64,000 nt of DNA, from positions 20,875,848 through 20,939,847 of the forward strand of contig NC_062979.1 of NCBI RefSeq assembly GCF_023078275.1, given 5' to 3'. The notes under the pieces are model-generated. The model made no database searches, was not told the DNA's origin, and was given only the letters and a program-made list of their open reading frames with translations. This document shows positions 11,001 through 23,000 of the stretch, piece after piece (positions within the stretch are counted from its first letter, which is position 1; each line of letters opens with the position of its first letter). This stretch comes from Leguminivora glycinivorella. Its lineage: Eukaryota > Arthropoda > Insecta > Lepidoptera > Tortricidae. The translations under genes were made by a program, and so were the position numbers.

Positions 11001-14000
11001 CAAGTAAATAAAATTAAAAATATTCTTTCAGGTAAACGACGACTCCGTATGGCGAGAGTCCCTGAACAAATTCCTGCACACATGGAGTTCTATAGTCCAC
11101 GACACAGATGGATATTCTGCAGAGACGCTCACGAACCCGTGTATAGAGATATTCAACACTTATCTACAGTGCCGCTTGGCACCGCCAGATGGCACCAGGT
11201 ATGTCACACAAAAATAGGCTTTATAGACATTGTAATAAAATAGTGAATACCTAAATTCTAATGATTAGATTTATTATTATGATTACTTATTAAAATAAAG
11301 ATTGCAATAAACTATTTTAACACCGTTTATTTGGACATACATACATACAATCACGCCTGTATCCCATAAACGGGTAGGCAGACCACATGAAACTACTAAA
11401 GCTTCAGTGCCACTCTTGGAAAATAAGTTTTTTTTTTTTTGCTTTTACTCCCTGCCAATTGCACAGGGTGAATTTGCCAATGTCAGTGTTGGCTTGGTGT
11501 TACCGTAGTGTTGACTTTCACACGTGAGGAGAATGTTCGGTTTTTTTTTTTTTTTTTTTTTTTTTAATACATATATTTTTTGATGAAGGATGTGGAGGGA
11601 AAACCTTAAACAAAACATTTGTTATGAACGTCACTGACAAACACATGACAACACTTACACAAAATTGATTAGCGAAAAAGCGGGAAGCGGATGACAGAAT
11701 TTTAATAATACCAACATGAAGGAAATGGAAGAAAATGGAAATAAGGGGTTGAAAGAAAACGAAACTGTGACGTTGCAGTGACAGGTTGCCAGCCTCTTAT
11801 TCTTATTTGAACACCGTCCCTGAAACGTTGGAGGTCAGTTTAATATGTAGTCATACGCGATTAAGTCCCGATTTTTAAAATAATTATGTATAATAATCTT
11901 GAAAGTTTAAATCAGTGTTCAGCAAAGTATAGTTTTCTAAAGGGTCGGCAACGCGCATGTAACACCTCTGGAGTTACAGGCGTCTAATAGGCTACTGTGA
12001 CTCTGACTGGCTTGCTTGCCACCGTGTGGTATAAAAAAATAGATATGAGATATGACACGTACGGACATTCAGCAATAGACGGGTTCACAGCTGTGATTTA
12101 GCTGATTGAGGGCCGCCATCTTGCCGAGCAAATTGGCTCGAGCAAGGGAAAGGTCAGTGTAGACTTGGCTAATTACTCTCACTATACATACATACATATA
12201 ATCACGCCTGTATCCCATAAAGGAGTAGGCAGAGCACATGAACTACCTACTCAAGTTTCAGTGCCAGTCTTGGCAAAAAGGGGTTGAAAGAAATCGAAAT
12301 TGTGACATTCTACGACAACCACGGGATGAAAGGGATGGTAAATTTCTTAACCCGTCATGTCACCACACGGGGCCACTATACCACTACCAAAACGACTGCC
12401 CTCACCACTAACAAAACTATATACATTATTAATATTATTATAATTAAATAGTAGATAATCTATACACTACACCTATATCTTGTTCACAGAGGCGTAGAAA
12501 GCAGCGACGGATGCGCCGACGACATAAAAGACGATGTTGAAGAAGACGAACGAAAACAACACAGTGACGTTTTATTGACTATTGGAGCCATCGCCAGAAA
12601 AGCCCCCGCACATTGCTGCCATGTACTCTTTGCCATACTACACGAACGGAGCAAGAGGTAAGTGCTTGTATATTTTAATATCAAGTAAGAGACAGTACAA
12701 TAGGCTAGTTTCCTACTAGTCAAATCAGCTTCTTTTTATGAACTGTCAAAACGATTTGCTAATATGGAATTACTATGAAATACTGAGGAGTGACGTCTCG
12801 ATCAACTCATTTACTTTATATCTTTCTCTTCGGCTTATTAAATATAAATTATGTTTAAAAATAACTACTGTCCATATTTTTCTTCTAATTATGTGATGCT
12901 TTATTTCGTGCACTGAATAAAATATTTTATTTTAAGTATAGGAAACTAGCCTATTATATCCTAGGAACACTGGAACATCGAGAACTTGGTTATCAATAAG
13001 AATGGGTCTACTACGATATTTATTTATTTATTATTTAAATAAGTTACACAGCATAACAGTAAAACCAAGGCACTGTGAAACTAAAAAAATAAAAACAATA
13101 GGTGTAGCACATAAATAGTAAAAAACAGATTAAAAACAGACGAGAAAAAAAAACAATATTCTATTTAGGCGACGACGTAACAGCGTGGCTCCGTTGCGTC
13201 GTCTGACACGGCGTAGGGTTCGGCAGGTTGCCCCGGAACCACCGAAACACGACGCCTTTCGGCCAGAAGTCTGCGCTGACGATGGTGTCCTGCAGCGGCC
13301 GCGGCACTCGCAACACAATATATACTTTACTAGCTTTTGCCCGCGGCTTCGCTCGCGTTAGAAAGAGACAAAAGTAGCCTATGTCACTCTCCATCCCTTC
13401 AACTATCTCCATTTAAAAAATCACATCAATTCGTCGCTCCGTTTTGCCGTGAAAGACGGACAAGCAAACAGACACACACACTTTCCCATTTATAATATTA
13501 GTATGGATTATTGGTTACCTTAAATATGACGTTTTACCAGCTGTGGTCCCTGAAAGACTCTTACTCTCAGTACTCTCTACTGTAACACTGTAAACTCTAT
13601 CGTCTTTTGTACAGTGAGCTGCACAAGTGCTTAGGGAATTTATCAAATTATCAATGAATTCATTCATAATTTCTCCATGCAATTTTGCACTGTACACATA
13701 TTGTATTGTACTGTACGGTTATCTGGAAGCTGGACACAAAATGGTGTCAGAAAGATAGTATAGGCCACTTGCCTCCTAGTCCTAGAATTGTCAAAACGAA
13801 TTTGAACGACTTACTAATATGGAATTAATATGAAATCGAGTAACGTCACGGTCAATTCAGTTACTTTATATATTTCTACCTGACTTATTAAATAGAAATT
13901 CGATTTAATCGATAATTATCTGATGCTTTATTTCCTGCATCGTATAAAATATTTTATTTTAAGCACAGTCAAGTTCCCTTTTACATTGTCCTATGTGATT

Positions 14001-17000
14001 TTTTTTGTAGATTGGAGGAGCACCTGCAGCTCATGCACATGGGCAAGCTGCCGGTGAGCGGCGGCGAACAGCTCATCAGCTTGTTCGAGGACCTACACTG
14101 GACGCTTATGATTGCAGGTTAACTACCTATACAAAAACCTTTTTTATGCCTATCCTTAAATTGTAGATTAGTCAGGTCTTTAAAGGGATTCATGTGAACT
14201 TTATCGCGGTAGTATAGAAGCTATCTCCTAAATTTGTTAATTGATCCAGAGTTTTGAATTTTTCGAAGGCTTAAAATTGACATAGGTAACGCCAGTAGCG
14301 TTTTTGGCACTTAAGACCATCGAATTACCTAAATGTTTTTCACTTTTACATTTTGTAAGCTTATCCCACAAAACAAACCATTAGTTTGATAAGTTAAATA
14401 AAAACAAGTTGACTATAATAATTTGCCATTTTCAAACAAAAGGTATCCCTAGGCTATATAACATGGTATATTTTACTTGAGAACGTTACGCCATCGACAA
14501 AATGTTAAACCAAAATATAATTTCCAGGTCATTTCCTAGCGATCGACTGCACAGAAGGCGAGACAGTGATGATGCCCCCCGAGATAGTGCAGTTCAGCCT
14601 GCGAGAGAGCGCCAATGTGGACTCCTCGCTCCGGTATCTGATCGGCGAGAGCGCTAGTGCCGACAACGTCGACCCGGTGCTTAAGTAAGTCTAAAGAAAT
14701 CTCCTAAAACATACTAAAGCAAAAATACGCATTTTCTAAGAGACAACAGATAGCTGTAGATTTTTTACCCCAATTACCTCCATATAGTAAGTTTCAAAGA
14801 AATCGTTAAGCGACGTAGACATCAAGAAAATTTTATTATATGTACTCTTATAGTTGGCGCCCCACTTTTGGTGGTTACTGTGAGGCACTAGTCAAATTGA
14901 CAAAAATGATACTCTAAACCTTAACTACATATTTTGGCAATAATCCTCACTCGGGCGAGACAGTGATTACGCCCCCGAGATAGTGCCGTTCAGCCTCCGA
15001 GAGAGCGCCAACGTGGACGCCTCGCTCCGGTATCTGACCGGGGAGAGCGCTAGTGCCGACAATGTCGACCCTGTGCCTGTGTAAGTTGTGTAAGTTTTTT
15101 AACCTTAGCATTGTTCGGAAACCATACAAAAACTCAAAAATGCGCGTTTCCTAGAGTTCAGACCATGTTAGATTGATTTTTACCCACAAATACACCTATT
15201 TAGGAAATTTACTTGTAATAGTTAGGAGCTGGAGACAAAAAAAATCGTTGCAGTTGGCGTCCCATTTTTGGTAGATAATCTGTTAGAGTGCGACACTAAC
15301 TGCATATTTTGGCAATAATCCTCACACTGGTGAGACACTGATGATGGCCCCCGATATAGCGCAGTTCAGCCCCCGAGAGAACTCATTTCAACTCACAGCG
15401 CGGCGGCGACAAGGGGATGTTCGCAGAAAAGTTCTAAGTGGTTAAAAGATTAACAACGGATTTTTTTTGGGGTCAACTGTACAAGGGGGGCAAGAATAGT
15501 GTTGAACGTCTTTAACGACATGTGCAGCTTTCTATGTGAAAGTTATCTACGAGTATGTAACATATGTTATTATATTACTGACTATAATGTTAAAACTGTA
15601 TATTTAAGTCATGCATATTTCAATAGATATGGTATGAACTTTGAGATAAGATCTCGAAACCGGTCATTGTTGTACCTATACAAAACACGCAAATACTTAT
15701 AAGATAACATCAAGGAAAATTTTATTGTAACCAAACGGAAACCCGTTTCTAAAAGACTTTTGGAATGTTCCAGTACCTTTGCAGGGTACTTTGCCCACCA
15801 CTGGGCTACGTATATCTATATCAGGTGCCCCCTAATATTTGTTTATATGTTTGCAGATTGATAGGCGAAATACTCCGCATCAGCGCGTACGAATGCGCCG
15901 CCCTAGAAGCGGGTCTAGCCAGCGTTTTCTCCCCAGAGCTCTCCGCTACAATATCATGGCTGCTCAAGATATGGGCCAACTCGTATCTTATGCCAGAGCC
16001 TTCTTTATACTCTGAGGTTAGTTTAGAATAAGCTATTTAATCATTATGTAAGGCAGTTATAGGTTGGAGCGAGACACAGCGGTGGGATCTTTCATTCGCA
16101 CCTGTGGCAGCCGCTCACCGCTGTCGCCTTAGTGGTCAGAGCGGGCGCCTTAATAGTCTAGAGGCGGGGCTACCCAGCGTTTTCTCCCCAGAGCTCTCCG
16201 CTACAATATCGTGGCTACTCAAGATATGGGCCAACTCGTATCTCATGCTAGAACCTTCTTTGTACTCCGAGGTGAGTCTACATTCAACCAATTTGAATCC
16301 GAGGATAACCTTTTCATAGTAAGCGTCAAAGTGACTTTTAAGGCATATAAAGCACCTTGTCGATAGGACAGGGTTCTAGAGTGGCTTAGGATTCAATTTG
16401 GTTTGGTCAATAAGGCTCAGAGTTTAGAAGATTAGAGAGAAGGTAGCGGTGTCAAGTGTTCGTCCCCGGAGCTCTCCACAACATTTCGACCTGACAAGAA
16501 ATTAACCACTTCTCTAGTAAAGAAATTACAATACAAATGCGAAAAACGTCGTACGATACACGTGCGAAAAAAAAGAAGTTCGAAACGAGTGGCGATAAAT
16601 TAAAACACGACCGAAGGGATCGTTTTAAATCGACACGAGTTACGTAATGTACTTTGTCCTCGAGTCACTACAAAAACTCCCTCTCTTGAGGTTATTGTAC
16701 TCTCTCCATACAAGTTGTTGCTATACTCTGTCAAACAAGTCTGAATCAAAAATATCTCGGTAACAAAATAGGAATAATAAAAACAAATTTAACTTTTTCC
16801 TTAACTTTTGTACAAACTTTTCGAGAACTGCTGACCTATAGTTTTGTTTGTTCTTATTTAGTGACAGACTTGTTTGACAGAGTATACCTCCTTTATTCCC
16901 AGATATCACCGATCTTAGAGATGGCGTTCGGTCGTTCGTCGCGCGGCGCCGTGTGGACGGTGCGGCGCCTGTGCGCGCGCGCCGCCGCCGTGCTGCGCCA

Positions 17001-20000
17001 CCTGCCCGCGCAGCCCGCCGCCGCCGCCGCCGCCGCCACGCTGCTCACTACTCTGGCGATGCATCACCACAAGTAATAACCTCACTTTTCATTACTAAAC
17101 TTTCTTTATGCTTCAAGCACTGTGTAATAAAGAGTACTATCGTACAGGATCGCCACTCTCGCTTCATTCTGAAATGCTGAAAGAAGTCCAGTCGACCTGT
17201 CATAACCCCACGCCGAGTCAGATGACGCGACGGAGCCACGCGGTTACGTCGTCGCCTGAATAGAATATTAATTAAATAATAATTACGCCTGTATTCCCAA
17301 ACGGAGTAGGAAGAGCATATGAAACTGCTCAAATTTCACTGCCACCTTTGACAATTAAAGGGTTGAAAGAAAACGAAATTGTAATATTGCAAATACAGAT
17401 TGCCAGCTCATTTACACCACAATGGAACCTGTATCCCTCACTAAACGGGGAAAAGGGACCACTAAAATTTTAATGAAAATTCGTCCTTATTAGCTGAGTA
17501 AGCGTAGCAAACAGAAACCTTTAGGCATTGATTGTCACATGCCAAACCTCCAGCTGAACTTGAACCTGCGACCATTTGATCACCGGTTCAATCTCTTCCG
17601 CCAACTGACAATGAGTGGCGCAGGCAGTATACCTCGCCGAAGTGACAATCGTTGACGATATCGAAACGCAGTGTAGCTCTGTCGCGCCACTACAAAAAAG
17701 CTATAGAGAGAGCTAGCTACCGTAGGCTTACGAAACGTAAGCGATCATAAGAGTGCCTAGATAAGAGTGATTTTTTTTCTTTAAGGAATTATAAATCTAA
17801 TCTATTATTTTCAGACAAAATCCACTAGCGAGTTGCGAAGAGTTCTTAGCCCTTGTAGCTTGGGAGGCGGCTGGCAGTAACCTACCGGGAGAACTGAGGA
17901 AGGAACTACACAGGGCTTTCGCCATCGCTGCGACGTATGCTGAAGGTATGGACCTTGATCTTATAGACAGGAGGGAAAATCCATTGGCATTTTCCCAAAC
18001 TTCGCATTTTTATTTGGTTGAAAGGCAAATTTGGCAGAAAGTGAAACTTCTGGTGGTCACCATAAGGATGCCATATTAATTTTGTGTACACATTTTACAT
18101 TCCGAGTACTGATGTGCCGACGGAATTCTGAAATTTTCACATAGGAAAACTTCCGAAACTTTCCATACTTTCTATGGACAATTGTATGGATGGAAACATT
18201 CCATTTCATAAATTTAAATTCCCTTTATTTTTCGTGAAAATTTCGTGAATTTTTCAAGAAATTTAAGATTTTTTTTGGAACCGCACTTCACTAACTCCGA
18301 GCCACGAACAGGTTTCCATGACTAATTGCTTCCCGGTCGGGACTTCGTATAGTGGTTACGGCCATGAATAATTAACAGCAGTCAGCTGGCACTTTGTTGG
18401 TGGATTGAGAAACATCTACCGCAAGGGTGTTACACTACTTGAATGGCTACATGAATTCTAAGTCCTACTGGATTTTCTACAGATTCATTATGCTAAGCTA
18501 ATTAGTATTTTTACCTAAATGCGGAATTTGTTACCCTTTTCAAGTTTTTCCTCTCATTTACTCAAAGGTTAACTGGAAGAGATCCCTCAAAGGGAGGGGG
18601 GGGGGGTTCGCCTTTGTACTTCACATCTCAACAACAACAACAACATTATTTTTTCCACTTTCAATTTAATTCTGAATTTAGATAGATAGATAAAAGCTTT
18701 ATTTGAATGCTGCAATAACACACAATTACAAATGCAACACAGAACAACAAAAAGAGAAGAAGAAAAAAAACATACAATTGACTTAAAATTACGTACACAA
18801 CATTAAAAAAAATGCTTACCAACACTGTGTGCATTGCAGCAAAAACAAAAGGGTTCCGACTCAGCTATACGCTTCACCCTTTCGAGTGAGGCATTGATAT
18901 TCTGCCGGCACCCAGATCACGTTACAGTTAAATAAATAAAGAAATGTGTATAAATGAAGAAATAGGTTAAGGTAATTTTAAAGTAAGGTGAGAAAACAAT
19001 TTATGATTATAAATATAATTATATACATTGCTGTGAAATGAAATACAAATTAAAGTGGAAATAATACATACATATACAATGGGTACGTATCACAATGTCT
19101 AAAGTTAAAAAACCTAACGTCAAATGACCTACGTTCAAAATACCTAAAATCAAAATACATAATGGTGTTTCGACCGAAATTCAAAATACCTAAAGTTTAA
19201 AAAGGTGCATATAATAATATCTAAAATAAAAAAACTAACGTTAAATGACCTACGTTCAAAATACCTAAAATTAAAAAAACGAACGTTAAATGACCTACAT
19301 TCAAAATACCTAAAATCGAAATACCTAATGATTATGAAATGGGGCTTAAATAACCAGTTTATGCTTGAATCGTCGACAGACAATTAATCGAATATTATTT
19401 CAAAGACAACGTTTAAAATAATTTCATTTCATCGACAGTTCATATCGTAGAATGATCGATACAAGTCAAATTAAACCGTGGACTTTTACTTCGTAGATAA
19501 CTTATTCCGATTATACTTTATATCGTGGTATTTTGTTTTGTATTTTTTCATTTCATTTTGTTCTACATTAAATAAAATTTACTACGCGTAATATAATTTC
19601 AATTGTGTAATTGTGTATACCTAAGTATTTCAAAAGTTAATTTTTCTAAAATTTTACAATTTGTAATTTTTTTGTTTTTATGTTTGGTCACAACTAATGT
19701 AACCTTCTTCTAACCTATTTTAAAGGTCGTGCGTTGATGTGTAGGATCGCAGTTCTAATCTAACCTAAACCTACTCTGTAAGCCGTTCTTTTCTGTGTGA
19801 TCGCAGTTCTAACCTAACCTAAACCTACTCTGTAAACTGTTTGTTTCGTGTGTGGTCACAGTCTCACAGTACTAACCTAACCTAAACCTAATCTGTAAAC
19901 TGTTTTTGCGCGTGGTCACAGTTCTAACCTAACCTAAACCTACTTTAAAAGCCGTTCGTTGTTGTGTAAGGGCGGAGTTCTAACCTAACCTAAACTTACT

Positions 20001-23000
20001 CTAATATAGGATTTAAACCAATCGGGTTCCCTCTATTTGGCATACCTTTAATTGTCCGAAACGATTTTCGCATAACAGACTTCGCATAATCGATTTTCGA
20101 CGAATGTTAATTTGGCAGAAAACTTATTAATTTGACATAATATAAAATAATAATAATATTACTTTGTACGAAAATGAGTTCGCATAATACTTTTTACGCC
20201 GATTGTTTTTTATGAATAACATTGATTTGCAAAATTGTATTTGGAATATTTCTTAAAATCAGAATAACCACCCATACCAAATGCAGTCAGGAGAGTCGGT
20301 TAGGTTAGGTTAGAACTGCGACCTCAAGAAATACAATATTTTGTTAAGAATGCACGAATGTCGGTTAGGTTAGAACTGCAACATCAATATAGTAGTATTA
20401 GCCATGATAAAAATTCTGCGTGATAAATTTCGACTAAACAATGTTAAATGCATAAAAACCACTCGACGAAAAACCTTTATGCACAACATATATTCGAACA
20501 AATAAAAATATGCCTAGATAAATTATGCGTAACTATACGATGCTTAAAATTAATACTTCAAATACCCTCTTTTACGCTCGCGGAACCTACGCTACTACTT
20601 CGGTATTTTGACCGGTTAATCATTTTAGGTATTTTGACCATAGGGTATTTCAAATCTTGGTGTATAAAATGTAGGTTACATAGTTTTTGGTATTTCAAAC
20701 ATTAGGTATTTAGTCCAATAGGTATTTTAAATTTCGGTAATTCGTGCGTAGGTGAAACTTGCTTAGGTATTTAACCCTTAATAGGGCAGAAGAATTTCGG
20801 AAATTAGTCAAATTTGAATTCTGTCAAATTGTCCAATAAAGTCCAAATTATGGTGGTAAATATATGCCCCCTGCCCTATTAAGGGTTAAAATCATTAGGT
20901 ATTTTGATTTTAGGTATTTTGAACGTAGGCCATTTAACGTTAGGTTTTTTAATTTTAGACATTGTGATACGTACCCTATACAATTAATGACCAACAAGAA
21001 TATAGAAAATGTGTAAGTAATGTTATAAAGTGTTATAAAGTGCGCAAACGTGCCGTTAAGAATGTACCGTAAAAATAATTATATCCTAAAATCCGCGACC
21101 AAAAAATCCGTATGGTATCCCTGTTTTTTGTTTCTCCAGTAATATCTTTTTAAATTTAATTTATGTTTTGTATAGGTGAAGTCCGAAGTCGCCTTCTGGC
21201 TAGCACAGTGGCCTTACAAGAGAAGTTGAGGAACATAATAAACATGGAGTCCGACACGGAACCCGTACGGAACATGCTAGCTGACACGTTAGACTGTTTC
21301 ATTGGAGTCACAGATGGCGTATTTGAGGTAACATTTTTTTTTTACTTTTCCTTAGACTTTGGTTACCTTTAATTTTTTAGACAAGCTGAAAAATGTGATC
21401 AAAGCTTTTTCATATTTCCTTTCTGTTACTGTTCATTCGAAGGAAGTAGGGAATCGTAAAAAAGTGTTTGTTTTGTATACAAGAGAAGCTGAGGAACATA
21501 ATAAACATGAGAGTCAAACATGGAACCCATACGGAACATGCTCGCTGACACGTTAGACTGCTTCATTGGAGTCACAGATGGCGTATTTGAGGTGACTTTT
21601 ATTTTAAATTGAACTTATTGCAGAATTTGGTGATTATTAATTTTTTAGTCAAGCTGAAAAATGTGATCAAAACTTTATTATCGTATTTCCATTCCGTTAC
21701 TGTTCATTCGAAGGAAGTAGGGAATTGTAAAAAAGTGTTTGTTTTGTATACAAGAGAAGTTGAGGAACATAAAAAACATGGGAGTCAAACATGGAACCCG
21801 TACGGAACATGCTAGCTGACACGTTAGACTGTTTCATTGGCGTCAAAGAGGGCGTATTTGAGGTTATGGAAATTTAGTTTTTGATTTATAAAAATCATTA
21901 ATGCATGTTAATTATAAGATGTAATGTTTTGAAAAGAAGTGGCCCGCCGAGTTTCTTGCCGGTCCCATAGTGGATACCCCCCTCCAACTGAGGGGGGACT
22001 GAAATCTTCTCGAGGCTGAGGCGTAGGGTTAGAGCCGGCGTAGCTTTATTTGACGTTCATAAGCGCATTGTAATATGCCTACTTGGAAAATAAATATTTC
22101 ATTTCATTAATGACGACCAAGAAAAATATACTACGTTACAACATACATATTTATGTAGGTACATAAACTCACGCCTGTAGTCCCAAAATTAAGATAGAGA
22201 ACATGAAACGACTCAAGTTTCAGTACCACTTTTAGCAATTAAGAGGTTGAAAGAAAACGAAATCGTGATATGGCAGTCACAGGTTGTCCCATCGCCATCG
22301 CCCTACCCCACAATTGACTTCTACGACTTCTACTAAAGGTGGGTAGTGAAATTCTTAATCCGTCACCACATGGGCATGAGGTATGAGGTATCATCATCAT
22401 ACCACATCCTTCCTCAGTGTAACTTTTTTGCGGAATTTTGTAACCTTGGTTTTAAACATTCACAGGAGTGACCTCGGTGTGAATTTTCGTAAAGACGTTC
22501 TTAGTAGTACATTATGCAACAAGGGGAGGAAGTTGAATATTACTAACGAGAGTAAGTTAAATCGCGACGGCTTGCCGGAAGACTCGAGTTACACACAATG
22601 TTTTTCATCACACTCACAATATAAAAACTATGTAAATAGATGTAAAAAAAATAATTACGGTACTAAAAATTTCATTATTCCCTTGGGAGAACGGTTTTTC
22701 TATCTCACGCTCCACCTGCGTGCAATAGCACATTTAGTTTGCGGGTGTGGTGAAAAATATTTTTTTTAACTTGTTAATAGGTCGGGACAATGGACGAGCA
22801 GTTCATGATGCTGATCGACGCGCTAGACTGCATACCCGGTATAGTGTTCCGGTACCACAACTACCCGGGGGTAGTGCTGCCGGCTCTTAGACTACTCGCC
22901 AAGAGCGCCAAGCGGATGTTACATTCTGTGCAGCCACAGAATGTTAGCAAGTACGTATTCCCATTTTGTTACTTTCATACACAGGTTACTGAAGGGAAAG

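Noticed and set aside
19150..19387. Open frames made of repeated RYFDFRYFE-like residues
   Set aside because: They are translations of the subterminal repeats of the foldback element.
22383..22769. 128-codon open frame as a gene or extra XPO4 exon
   Set aside because: No recognisable protein, begins in a SINE-like repeat, and exons 11 and 12 join in phase without it.
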